The notes under the pieces were generated by a model. The model had not been told where the DNA came from. It searched no databases and worked only from the letters and a program-made list of their open reading frames with translations. 64,000 nt of DNA, from the NCBI GenBank assembly GCA_035628915.1, contig DASPIW010000057.1, positions 248,001-312,000 of the forward strand. The letters are read 5' to 3'. The translations under genes and the position numbers were made by a program. This stretch comes from JARBUG01 sp035628915 (GTDB lineage Bacteria > Bacillota > Sulfobacillia > Symbiobacteriales > Symbiobacteriaceae). This document shows positions 40,135-50,732 of this stretch, in pieces. Numbering within the stretch: the stretch's first letter is position 1; each line of letters starts with the position of its first letter.

Positions 40135-41049
40135 TCAGCGGTTGGCGGGCGTGCCGGTGTGGCCGGGGCCCATCTGTCCGGGCGGCGTGCCGGTGGCGCC
40201 CGGAGCGGGGCTGGCGGCGCCGCCCCCGCCTGCACCGCTGGTGCCGGGGCCACTGGCGCCGCCGGCGATGGTGGCCTTCCGGCTGATCCGGGCGATGTCA
40301 TCCATGTACTCGGTGACCGGGGTGCCTCTGCGCATCGCCATGGCCACCTGGGCGAGGCGGGTGCGGTCACCCGGGTCGGTGACGATGCGAATTTCGGTAA
40401 GGCCGCGGCAGGAAGTGCGGATGCGGTCCAGGGCCGTGGTGCCGGTGTCGCCGGCCGTTCCGGTCGTGCCGGCAGCGCCGCCCCCGCCTGCGGGCATGCC
40501 ATTGGGGCCGCCGGTCGCGCCGACGGGGCTCCCGGCGGTGCCCGGGGCGGCGGTGGTGCCCGTTGTGGTGGTGCCCGTCGTGCCGGTGCTGCCGGTCCGC
40601 TCGGCGGCGGTGCCGGCGCCCGGGGGAGCCGCGGGCGTCGCCGTGGTACCGGTCGGGCCGCCGCCCGTGGAGGTCGTGGGCATGTTATCAAAGGTGGGGA
40701 GAGCAACCAGGGCGACATTTCCCACAAGGATACCATTAGCCGTGGCTTCGGCGGGGGCGCCGGCGTTATTCGCGGCTGTACCCGCTGCGCCGGTCGTGCC
40801 GCCGGCTGTGCCAGGGGCGCCGCCGGCCGCGCCCGTGGTGCCGCCGGCCGCGCCCGTGGTGCCGCCACCGCCGCCGGCGGTGCCGGTGGCGTTGCCCAGA
40901 GCTACGGCGCAGGCGTCAATATCGCCCGTGGTGGAGTTCTGGACAGTGTTCCCGCCCGGACTCCTTTGCGGGGCGCCGGTCGCGCAGCCGACCGCAAGCA
41001 TGGCTGCCATGGCGGTGAGACCGAGCTGCTGCCAGGTAGTGCGTCTCAT
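40135..41049 (-). CDS. Low-complexity lipoprotein, YhcN/YlaJ sporulation type
   Basis: 304 residues. Signal peptide with lipobox AVGC (Cys22). Two low-complexity blocks of Gly/Thr/Ala/Pro (about 55-95 with GTTGAAGG-type repeats, and 125-205) surround short ordered parts: NGILVGNVALVALPTFDN and a region from RIRTSCRGLTEIRIVTDP to VTEYMDDIARISRK, which resembles the YhcN/YlaJ lipoprotein domain found on spores. The C terminus is again Gly/Pro rich. ATG start with AGGAGACC 5 nt upstream. Function unknown; anchored to the outer face of a membrane. Confidence 0.7.
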   Translation of the reverse strand: MRRTTWQQLGLTAMAAMLAVGCATGAPQRSPGGNTVQNSTTGDIDACAVALGNATGTAGGGGGTTGAAGGTTGAAGGAPGTAGGTTGAAGTAANNAGAPAEATANGILVGNVALVALPTFDNMPTTSTGGGPTGTTATPAAPPGAGTAAERTGSTGTTGTTTTGTTAAPGTAGSPVGATGGPNGMPAGGGGAAGTTGTAGDTGTTALDRIRTSCRGLTEIRIVTDPGDRTRLAQVAMAMRRGTPVTEYMDDIARISRKATIAGGASGPGTSGAGGGGAASPAPGATGTPPGQMGPGHTGTPANR

Positions 41050-41107
41050 GTCTGGTCTCCTTTCAGTTGGCTCCTGCTGAAATTAGCCTCACCACCGAGA
41101 GGCTCAG

Positions 41108-43951
<2,844 letters not shown>

Positions 43952-44064
43952 TGCGCACCCCACCTCTGTGAAGGCCGGCCCGGCGAATCGTACACGAAGG
44001 CCCGGCGGACCGGTTGGACTTACATCCAACTGATACGCGCCGGGCCATGCCGATAGACTAGCTT

Positions 44065-44544
44065 CTACTGGACCAGCAGTACGGGGCAGTCCGCCAGGGC
44101 AAGCACCTTGTTGCACACTCCGCCCACGGTCGTTGGTCCGGTTCCCTTGAGCCCCATGACGATCAGATCAACACCCTGGGAGCGGGCGTAGTCGACGATC
44201 TCCATCGCCGGCTCCCCGATCTGCACTTCGGTCTCGGCCCGGGTTGCCAGCGAACCCAGGGCGCCCATGGCAGCCTGGAGGGCCGGCGCCGCCGTTGCCC
44301 GGACCATGCTGCTCAGGGGAAACTCGACTATCACCTTCTCCCCGGTGCCGCTGACCTGGAGATCACGTGGCAAATGCGCCACATAGATCACGGAGAGGCG
44401 TGCATCGGGGAACGCCGACAGGATCGAGCGCAGGCGCCCGGCGGCCCTGACCGATGCCGCAGAACCGTCGACGGCCAGCAGGGCGTGGGTAATTCCCTCA
44501 CCGGCGCCTACCGAGCGAATCCGGGTGCTTGGGTTCGCCACCAT
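44065..44544 (-). CDS. Universal stress protein (UspA family)
   Basis: 159 residues. ALLAVDGSAASVRA at the start and DLIVMGLKGTGPTTVGGVCNKVLALADCPVLLV at the end (split here only in the middle of the ATP-binding loop) define a single Usp domain. ATG 44544 follows AGGAGGGG at 7 nt. A perfect TGTGA-N6-TCACA operator lies upstream at -41.5 from a plausible start, so the gene is probably activated by a CRP/FNR-family regulator. It lies between the P-type ATPase and the divergent DUF2249 gene. Confidence 0.9.
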   Translation of the reverse strand: MVANPSTRIRSVGAGEGITHALLAVDGSAASVRAAGRLRSILSAFPDARLSVIYVAHLPRDLQVSGTGEKVIVEFPLSSMVRATAAPALQAAMGALGSLATRAETEVQIGEPAMEIVDYARSQGVDLIVMGLKGTGPTTVGGVCNKVLALADCPVLLVQ

Positions 44545-44579
44545 GTCAGAACCCCTCCTGGGAAAGTCTCGTTGCCCCC

Positions 44580-44644
44580 AGTGTAGGCACTGTTTGCGCC
44601 TTTCAGTGTGATGGAGATCACAACTCGTGAGAATGGTTCGCACG
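44580..44644 (-). promoter_or_regulatory. CRP/HcpR-type operator and promoter of the Usp gene
   Basis: TGTGA (44607-44611), six bases, TCACA (44618-44622): a perfect CRP/HcpR-type dyad. A -10-like TACACT lies at 44580-44585 on the minus strand, which puts the dyad centre at about -41.5, the class II activator position, with no -35 needed. A second dyad, CGTGnGAAnnnTTCnCACG (44626-44644), lies just upstream. Confidence 0.65.
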
Positions 44645-44771
44645 GAGTACAGCCACGCCTCGCGCCAGTAGAGAGAATCGCTACGAACATGAGCACACAT
44701 AACTATACATGACGAGCACTTTTTCGCTCAAGGCGCTAGGGCCGACGAATGAATAAGCACAGGGAACATAG

Positions 44772-44813
44772 GTGATCAATATCACAGTCTGCCCTACACA
44801 ATGGGCGTAGTCT
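44772..44813 (+). promoter_or_regulatory. CRP/HcpR-type operator and promoter of the DUF2249 gene
   Basis: GTGA-TCAATA-TCAC (44772-44785) and a -10-like TAGTCT (44808-44813); with a start near 44820 the dyad centre is at about -41.5, the same geometry as the divergent Usp operator. Confidence 0.6.
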
Positions 44814-44856
44814 GGAATCAGACGGATGAGACCGATTCTCAAAGGAGGGCGTTCCT

Positions 44857-45087
44857 ATGGCTGATAACGTGGTGCTCGATGTCCGACCCATTCCCCCCTA
44901 TCAGAAGCATCCGACGATCTTTCAGACGTTCGGCAGCCTGGCTTCCGGCCAATCCATGATTCTCGTGAACGATCACGACCCCAAGCCGCTGTATTATCAG
45001 TTTGCTGCCGAAATGCCGGGCAAGTTTGAGTGGAACTACCTGGAGCAGGGACCTTCTGAGTGGAAAGTTGAGATCAAGAAGATTTAG
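44857..45087 (+). CDS. DUF2249 family small protein
   Basis: 76 residues. VLDVRPIPPYQKHPTIFQTF, SMILVNDHDPKPLYYQF and the C-terminal FEWNYLEQGPSEWKVEI match DUF2249, a TusA-like fold often fused to hemerythrin-like domains or encoded near nitrogen-oxide metabolism genes. No catalytic assignment exists. ATG start, 8 nt after AAAGGAGGG. The CRP/HcpR-type operator upstream suggests control by oxygen or nitrosative signals. Confidence 0.85.
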   Translation: MADNVVLDVRPIPPYQKHPTIFQTFGSLASGQSMILVNDHDPKPLYYQFAAEMPGKFEWNYLEQGPSEWKVEIKKI

Positions 45088-45190
45088 GGCCAGCAGCCGC
45101 CGGGCCACCCTACTAGTTCTTGCACCACCGCTCCACAGGCCGGACAGAGGAGTTTCGCACATTTGGTCGGCACCGATGCCGGGTGCACCG

Positions 45191-45228
45191 AAGAGGGAGC
45201 GGAGGCCTAATGCTCTCCGCTCCCTCTT
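45191..45228. terminator. Bidirectional terminator between DUF2249 and stalk-protein genes
   Basis: Stem GAGGGAGCGGAG / CTCCGCTCCCTC with an AT-containing loop, flanked by AAGA on the left and TTCCTT on the right. It lies between convergent genes. Confidence 0.7.
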
Positions 45229-45240
45229 CCTTACCAACTG

Positions 45241-46161
45241 CTAGAACCCACGGAAGGTTCCGAGCGTGTTACCGTTGTTGTCATAGAACAGGATTGCGTT
45301 GTTGGTGTTGGGCGGGATTTTCGAGAATACCAGCACGCTGTAGCGGTCAGCACTGGGAGCAAGCTTGCTGTTAACCAGCCCGGAGCCGATATCGATGATC
45401 GACAGCACATCGTACTGGTTTCGGTGATCGTCAATCAGCCATGTTCCGGAAGTGACCATCGCTCCAGACTTGTTGGAGAGGTTGGACAGCTTAACCAACA
45501 CCATTGTGTTGCTCTCAAGCATGCCCAGCAGCCGGGCCCTCATGCCGTACGTCATGTCCAGGTTACCGGCAGTAATCATCTCGGCGTTTAGCAGCCAGAA
45601 CTCCCCATATAGGTTAACGCCGCTGTCTGCCTTTATCGAGGCCGAAAACTTCCGATACACCGTGGCTTCATGCCATTCGGAAGCAGAGAGCTCCTTCACG
45701 TCGAACACTCGGTCGGTATAGTTGCTCAGGGAGACGAAGTTGCCATCCTGGGAAAAATCAACGCCAAACTCTTTCAGCAAATCGGACGGGATAAACACCC
45801 GGCCGTTGAGCCGCAAGGGAGCCGCAGATGCTACCTTGGTTTGGGCGCCCAGACTATATCTGGTCGATCCGATGGCAACTATGGCACTGACAGGGCCCCT
45901 TCTTAAGGTGATGTTCTTGCTTGTAGCGCCCTCAATGGAGATGTTGAACTTCTGGAAGACCTCAGTCGGCAGCAGCAGTCCATTCTGGCGGGCCACGGGG
46001 TCGAAGGTAAAGGTTACCTCTTCCCCGTCAATCAGGTACGTATACTGGCCTCCCGTCAGATTTGCGGCTGCGGTGTCAGACGGGTTGACGACGACCAGAG
46101 CCAACATGAGAGCCATGATCCCCAGTGCGGCCACCACACCGCGCACAAGCTTGGACTTCAT
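45241..46161 (-). CDS. Secreted stalk-domain (copper amine oxidase N-like) protein
   Basis: 306 residues. Signal peptide (about 1-33, KSKLVRGVVAALGIMALML start). Residues 38-150 look like the Cu_amine_oxidN1 stalk domain common in Firmicutes: YLIDGEEVTFTFDP, NGLLLPTEVFQKF, LRLNGRVFIPSDLL. The C-terminal half is beta-rich and unassigned. ATG 46161 follows GAGGAGGATC at 6 nt. It is the fourth gene of the MacAB-like operon, 28 bp after the permease, so it may be an exported partner or cargo of that pump. Confidence 0.65.
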   Translation of the reverse strand: MKSKLVRGVVAALGIMALMLALVVVNPSDTAAANLTGGQYTYLIDGEEVTFTFDPVARQNGLLLPTEVFQKFNISIEGATSKNITLRRGPVSAIVAIGSTRYSLGAQTKVASAAPLRLNGRVFIPSDLLKEFGVDFSQDGNFVSLSNYTDRVFDVKELSASEWHEATVYRKFSASIKADSGVNLYGEFWLLNAEMITAGNLDMTYGMRARLLGMLESNTMVLVKLSNLSNKSGAMVTSGTWLIDDHRNQYDVLSIIDIGSGLVNSKLAPSADRYSVLVFSKIPPNTNNAILFYDNNGNTLGTFRGF

Positions 46162-46189
46162 TCGCAGATCCTCCTCAGTATTGAAGGAA

Positions 46190-47371
46190 TTACTCACGGC
46201 GAAGCGCTTCAATCGGGTCCAGATTGGATGCACGCAAGGCCGGATAGAAGCCGAAGACCACACCCACCGCCATCGAGAACGTAAAGGAGAGCAGGACGGC
46301 GGATGAGGTGACGACCGTCGGGAACTGCATCACCCTTGCGATTCCCCGGGCGCCGAGCGAACCGAGCAGGATCCCGATGATGCCGCCGGTGACTGACAGA
46401 ATCAGCGCCTCAATGAGGAACTGGAGCAGAATATCACGCTTCTTGGCGCCAATCGCCTTGCGGATCCCGATCTCACGGGTCCGCTCCGAGACCGACACCA
46501 GCATGATGTTCATAATGCCGATGCCCCCCACCGCCAGGGAGATCGACGCAATCGCACCGAGAAGCAGCGTAAAGATCCGGGTCATGCTGCTGACCGTCTC
46601 CAGGAGCTGATCCTGGCTTTGAACACGCACGGCTTCAGCATTACGGAACTTTGCTACATAAAAGTCGGTAACCTGCTGTGTGATGACCTTGGAGTCCGCC
46701 TCCGGGCTCGTCTTCAGAATCAGCGTCTGAATGCGGTTAAGGCCAAGCTGCCTGGCCAGAGCCGTGTACGGTACGAAAATCCGGTCATCCTGATCCTGAC
46801 CGCCGAAACCGGTGCCCATCGTCTCGGCGACGCCGATCACGGTGAAGCTCTGACTCATGACCCGGATCACCCGGCCGATGGGTTCGACCCCTTCACCGAA
46901 GATCTTGGTGACCGTGGTGGAGCCGATGACGGCCACCCGCCGCCGGGTCGTCACATCTCCTTCGGAAAACCAAACCCCGCGGCTGACACCCCGTTCGCGT
47001 ACCGCCGGATAGTCAGCATTGCTTCCTTCAATGTCGACCTGATAGGAAGCGCCTTCGGCCTTCACGGTCTGCTGGCTGGCCGATACAGTGGGCATCGCAT
47101 ACAGGATGCCGGGAACGGTGGCCATCAGTTCGGGAATATCCGACGCCTCTATCCGGTAGCCGCCGCCGCGGGCCATTACCGTAATCAGGTTGGAACCCAG
47201 CGCCTGGATCTGGCTGGTAGCCTGCACCTGGGCGCCCTGCCCAACCGAGACAAGGGAGATCACGGCGGCCACGCCGATAATCACGCCCAGCATGGTCAGC
47301 GCGGTGCGCAGCTTGTTCCCGGCGATGCCGAGCCAGGCCACCCGCATCGATTCAATGACGGAGAAGATCAT
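46190..47371 (-). CDS. MacB-like ABC transporter permease
   Basis: 393 residues. N-terminal helix (NKLRTALTMLGVIIGVAAVI), a MacB periplasmic-core-type extracellular domain (about 45-245), then three helices in the FtsX domain with SERTREIGIRKAIGA and FGFYPALRASNLDPIEALRRE, both hallmarks of MacB. It works with the ATPase whose stop it overlaps (ATGA) and with the adaptor encoded first in the operon. Likely exports peptides or drugs. Confidence 0.92.
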   Translation of the reverse strand: MIFSVIESMRVAWLGIAGNKLRTALTMLGVIIGVAAVISLVSVGQGAQVQATSQIQALGSNLITVMARGGGYRIEASDIPELMATVPGILYAMPTVSASQQTVKAEGASYQVDIEGSNADYPAVRERGVSRGVWFSEGDVTTRRRVAVIGSTTVTKIFGEGVEPIGRVIRVMSQSFTVIGVAETMGTGFGGQDQDDRIFVPYTALARQLGLNRIQTLILKTSPEADSKVITQQVTDFYVAKFRNAEAVRVQSQDQLLETVSSMTRIFTLLLGAIASISLAVGGIGIMNIMLVSVSERTREIGIRKAIGAKKRDILLQFLIEALILSVTGGIIGILLGSLGARGIARVMQFPTVVTSSAVLLSFTFSMAVGVVFGFYPALRASNLDPIEALRRE

Positions 47372-48117
47372 GCCGGATGTGCCACCTCCCCTGAGGCGGC
47401 ACCGATCATCCGGGCAAGCTCCGCCCGGGCGTCCAGCCGCTCCCGGTTCGGTTCGTCGGTGACGATCAGCCCGTCGCTGAGCCGGACCACCCGCTTGCAG
47501 TGGGCCGCAACGCGCTCGTCGTGGGTGACGATCACCACGGTCCGCCCTTCTTCATTCAGCTCCTGAAAGAGGGCGAGCACTTCCTGACCGGTGCGGGAAT
47601 CCAGGGCGCCGGTGGGCTCATCCGCCAGCAGGATCGACGGGTGTGAAGCAATGGCCCTTGCGATGGCGACCCGCTGCTGCTGGCCGCCGGAGAGCTGGTT
47701 GGGCCGGTGGTGACCCCGGGCGCCGAGTCCGACCCGCTCCAGGGCTTCGCCGGCCAGCGTGCGGCGCTTGCCCACGCCGTACCCCCGGTAGACCAGGGGC
47801 GTCTCCACGTTCTGCACAGCCGTCAGTTTCGGGAGCAGGTTAAAGGTCTGGAAGATGAAGCCGATATGCTGGTTGCGCACGTCGGCCCGCCGGTTGTCGT
47901 CAATGGAGCCGACCTCCTGGCCGGCCAGGAAATACTGGCCCGTGGTCGGCCGGTCCAGGCATCCGATCATGTTCATCAGGGTCGATTTGCCCGATCCGGA
48001 CGGTCCCATCACGGCCACCATTTCACTTGCAGCCACTTCGAGGTCGATGCCGGCGAGGGCGACCACCTTGGCCTCCCCGACGCCGTACACCTTGGTCATG
48101 CCACGAATGCTAATCAT
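47368..48117 (-). CDS. MacB/LolD-like ABC transporter ATP-binding protein
   Basis: 249 residues. Walker A GPSGSGKSTLMNMIG, Q loop FIFQTFNLLP, signature LSGGQQQRVAIARA, Walker B ILLADEPTGALD and H loop VTHDERVA. ATG 48117 follows GGGGGTAGC at 6 nt; a longer frame to 48483 lies inside the adaptor gene. It powers the permease encoded just downstream. Confidence 0.93.
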   Translation of the reverse strand: MISIRGMTKVYGVGEAKVVALAGIDLEVAASEMVAVMGPSGSGKSTLMNMIGCLDRPTTGQYFLAGQEVGSIDDNRRADVRNQHIGFIFQTFNLLPKLTAVQNVETPLVYRGYGVGKRRTLAGEALERVGLGARGHHRPNQLSGGQQQRVAIARAIASHPSILLADEPTGALDSRTGQEVLALFQELNEEGRTVVIVTHDERVAAHCKRVVRLSDGLIVTDEPNRERLDARAELARMIGAASGEVAHPA

Positions 48118-48146
48118 GGCGCTACCCCCTGCCTGAACGGCTCTCC

Positions 48147-49958
48147 CTACTGCCCCGGGGCTCGCTGCTGCCCCTGCCCGGGGGACTGTCCCTGCTGGAA
48201 CTGGCGCACCTGCGGCTGCTGCTGGCCTTGCTGCTGGGGAACGGTGGTCTGAACCGGCTGGCGGTTTCCGCCGCCGAAGATGCCGCCCATGCCGCCCGTC
48301 GTCGTCTGCGGCCGGATGATGGTCAGAATCACCTGCTCGTTCTCCTTCAGGCCGGACTTGATCTCGACCTGCTGGCTGGTGCGGGTGCCGACTTCCACGT
48401 CCTTCTGCTTGACTTCCGTCCCCTCCAGGACCTGGACGAACGCCCGCCCCTGGCGGACCGTGACAGCCTGAGCCGGCAGCCAAAGCACGCCCGCCTTCTC
48501 TTCGGTGATGATGTTGACGGTGGAGTTCATGCCGGCCATGAGCCCTTGCGGATGATCGACCTGAACCGTCACCTCAAACGTGGCGATGTCGTTGCGGAAG
48601 ACGCCTTCCGGGTTGATTTTGTAGACCGCGCCGGTGTAGTTCCGGCCCGGGAGCGCATCCAGGGTGATCTGCGCCTTCTGGCCCACTTTGGTCTTGGCCA
48701 CGTCCAGCTCGTCCACCGAGATGGCGATCTGCATCTTGCCGTAATCGGCCACCCGGAACAGGTTTGCGCCCGTCGTCACCCGGTCGCCGACTTTCAGGAG
48801 CAGCGAGGAGATCTGGCCGTCAACCGGGGCCTTCACTTGCAGATCGTCCACATCGGCCTGGCGGGTCGCCAGAGTGATCTGGGCCTGATCAAGCTTGGCC
48901 TTCAACTGGCGCAGCTGACCGCTGGGGTCATTGGCGGGGTCGAGCAGGTTGCTGAGCTCCTGCTCCTGCGTCTTGACGTCGTTTTCGGCCTGCGCCAACT
49001 GTACTTCCAGGCTTTCGCTGATCAGCTGCAGCAGGACGTCGTTGGCGGCAACCCGATCACCTTCGGCCACCGCGAGTTCTGAGATCGTCCCGGCCACCTG
49101 CGAGCGCACCTCAACCAGCGTGCTGTCGACCGTGCCGTTGCTCTGAATGATGTAGTCTAGGCCACTGTTTTCGATCACTGCCTGCCCGACCATCCCCGGG
49201 CGCAGACCCGGCATCGGGGGCAGTGCCACCGACAGCGGCACGTTGGCATCGCGGTTGCCCGACCCAGGGGTGGCAGCACCGGCGCTGGGCCGCACCTCGC
49301 CGGTCACGGTCCCGAAGCCCGGCAGCGTCACCTTTACGGGGTATCCAGGGGTCAGTAGTCCGGCCGCGGACTGAGGAACGGAGACGGTGAACGTGGCCTT
49401 GGTGTCGTCAAAGATCGTGAAGAGCAACACGTTGCTGGCAATATCGGATCCCGCCGTCACCTTGACGGCGTTTATGACGCCGCTTTGTGGCGCCTTCACG
49501 GTCAGATTGCGGACATCCTGCTGGCGCTGTTTCAGCGTCAACCTGGCATTCTCGACCTTGAGCATTTGGGCCCGTACGGCCGTCGCCTGTGGGTTCAGTA
49601 GGTTTTCCAAGTTGGCCTGGCTGCTCTGCAGATCGACTTGCGCCTGCTTGAGCTGCGCCTCCAGGTTTTCGTTCTTGAGGATCACCACGGACTGTCCGGC
49701 CTTGACCTTATCGCCGTCCTGGGCCAGTAGTTGGGTCACCGTACCGGTCTGGTTCGACTTCACGAGCACGCCGTTAATCGAAGCGACCGGACCGGTGCCG
49801 GAGATTGTCGAGCGGATATCCCCCTTCCTGACGGTGGCGAAAATGTACTGTGTCCCTTTCTGGGCTGCAGCCTTATTCGCCCGGACTCTGGTCCAGTACC
49901 AGCCACCCCCCGCCAGCAAGGCGACAATCACTACCGACGCGATCACCTTGTTGCGCAC
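48147..49958 (-). CDS. MacA/HlyD-type efflux adaptor with two biotinyl-lipoyl regions
   Basis: About 603 residues. One N-terminal membrane helix (about 5-22), then two similar halves, each with a biotinyl-lipoyl-like strand pattern and a helical hairpin (AQLKQAQVDLQSSQANLENLL and VQLAQAENDVKTQEQELSNLL, each broken here by its own loop), then beta-barrel and membrane-proximal domains. The C terminus is Gln/Pro rich. The duplication makes it longer than a standard MacA. GTG 49958 follows GGAGGGAAC at 7-9 nt. It heads the adaptor-ATPase-permease-stalk operon. Confidence 0.88.
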   Translation of the reverse strand: MRNKVIASVVIVALLAGGGWYWTRVRANKAAAQKGTQYIFATVRKGDIRSTISGTGPVASINGVLVKSNQTGTVTQLLAQDGDKVKAGQSVVILKNENLEAQLKQAQVDLQSSQANLENLLNPQATAVRAQMLKVENARLTLKQRQQDVRNLTVKAPQSGVINAVKVTAGSDIASNVLLFTIFDDTKATFTVSVPQSAAGLLTPGYPVKVTLPGFGTVTGEVRPSAGAATPGSGNRDANVPLSVALPPMPGLRPGMVGQAVIENSGLDYIIQSNGTVDSTLVEVRSQVAGTISELAVAEGDRVAANDVLLQLISESLEVQLAQAENDVKTQEQELSNLLDPANDPSGQLRQLKAKLDQAQITLATRQADVDDLQVKAPVDGQISSLLLKVGDRVTTGANLFRVADYGKMQIAISVDELDVAKTKVGQKAQITLDALPGRNYTGAVYKINPEGVFRNDIATFEVTVQVDHPQGLMAGMNSTVNIITEEKAGVLWLPAQAVTVRQGRAFVQVLEGTEVKQKDVEVGTRTSQQVEIKSGLKENEQVILTIIRPQTTTGGMGGIFGGGNRQPVQTTVPQQQGQQQPQVRQFQQGQSPGQGQQRAPGQ

Positions 49959-50065
49959 GACCTGTTCCCTCCAACGTTCAACGCCCCGGACGCCAGGGAG
50001 CGGTCCAGGGCGCTGCAATTCGGTTCGCTCACGGTTCGAAGTATAGCATGTTAACCGGAAAAAGG

Positions 50066-50092
50066 GCTCAAGATTTCCTCAAGGTTTCTTGA
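50066..50092 (-). promoter_or_regulatory. 11-bp-spaced TTGAG direct repeats upstream of the efflux operon
   Basis: On the minus strand TTGAGGAAATCTTGAG gives two TTGAG half-sites with an 11-bp period, preceded by TCAAGAAACC. This spacing is typical of OmpR-family regulators. A TATACT hexamer follows at about 50040-50045. Candidate only. Confidence 0.35.
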
Positions 50093-50096
50093 TGCG

Positions 50097-50203
50097 CCAA
50101 GGGCTGGTGAGTCGGGAGACTTTCTGCTTCCTCACTGGTGCGGCAGAGGCAGTTGCACTGGGGCGGCCATGCGTGCGGTAGGAGCACGCCGCGCGGCCCT
50201 TGG
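50097..50203. other. Structured intergenic element, unknown type
   Basis: CCAAGGGC (50097-50104) pairs with GCCCTTGG (50196-50203) across about 90 nt. Inside are GGTGAG/CTCAC(T) (about 50106-50135) and GCGTGC/GCACGC (50171-50176 with 50184-50189). The layout is a closed multi-stem RNA or a protein-binding region. I could match it to no riboswitch class. Confidence 0.35.
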
Positions 50204-50229
50204 TAATCGATGCTCACAAACGACAAAGG

Positions 50230-50263
50230 GGGCCGTCTGCACGCTTAGCGCGGCAGACGGCCC
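50230..50263 (-). terminator. Terminator-like hairpin after the 59-aa gene
   Basis: Eleven-bp stem GGGCCGTCTGC / GCAGACGGCCC; on the minus strand followed by CCCTTTGTCGTTT. It lies 31 bp after the stop of the small frame at 50294. Confidence 0.6.
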
Positions 50264-50293
50264 TCGTGGCCATGGGTGCAACAGCCTCTGCCC

Positions 50294-50473
50294 CTAGCAG
50301 CGGTCTCCCGATTGGGGGCCACCTGGGACACATGTCGGGCGCGGTCTGGGCGGGAGACGTAGAAGGCGGGGCAGCGCAAGCAGGGCGGCCCAAAAGTCCA
50401 GTGCCCACAATGGAGCTACGGCCGGAGAATGCCCGTAGCCTCTGGCAAATGCACGCCCCGTTGTGACCCGCAT
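50294..50473 (-). CDS. Possible small protein of unknown function (59 aa)
   Basis: ATG at 50471-50473, 6 nt after GGGGAG. The product is basic, with a short hydrophobic stretch (LWALDFWAALLALPRLL, about residues 22-38) and a Pro/Arg-rich C terminus with two cysteines. No family recognised. Support comes from context rather than sequence: a promoter with an operator-like palindrome directly upstream and a terminator-like hairpin downstream, all on the minus strand in an otherwise empty 0.77-kb gap. The transcript could equally be a small regulatory RNA. Confidence 0.4.
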   Translation of the reverse strand: MRVTTGRAFARGYGHSPAVAPLWALDFWAALLALPRLLRLPPRPRPTCVPGGPQSGDRC

Positions 50474-50505
50474 GGTCATCTCCCCTTCCCCGACTCTTCC
50501 CTCTT

Positions 50506-50534
50506 ATCGTAGCGTCGACGAGAACGATTCTCAA
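50506..50534 (-). promoter_or_regulatory. Promoter with overlapping GAGAACGATTCTC palindrome
   Basis: On the minus strand TTGAGA (50529-50534), 17 bp, TACGAT (50506-50511). The dyad GAGAA-CGA-TTCTC (50520-50532) overlaps the -35 and resembles Fur/PerR-type operators. It would drive the 59-aa gene. Confidence 0.55.
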
Positions 50535-50595
50535 TAGTTATTAGGAGCTATCCGCGTATCGGACTTTCCCTTCCAGATGATACCATGACGCCGCG

Positions 50596-50625
50596 TTGAC
50601 CTGGCTGCCGCCCACTTGGTAGGAT
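50596..50625 (+). promoter_or_regulatory. Probable promoter of the tad operon
   Basis: TTGACC (50596-50601), 18 bp, TAGGAT (50620-50625), about 107 bp before cpaB. The leader contains the dyad ATTCGTG / CACGAAT (about 50675-50706) shortly before the ribosome binding site. Confidence 0.5.
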
Positions 50626-50732
50626 CTGCCTAAGGTACGTTCGTCGGAAAACTCTGCATGCGTCCGTCTGACGATTCGTGCCCGGACTCCGGCCCCGTCC
50701 ACGAATCTGTCGAAAAAAGGGAGAGATGACCT

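Noticed and set aside
50708..50714. TGTCGAA, a Spo0A-box-like heptamer before cpaB
   Set aside because: A single 7-mer is expected by chance in this much sequence, and it lies inside a dyad that explains it as well; no second box seen.
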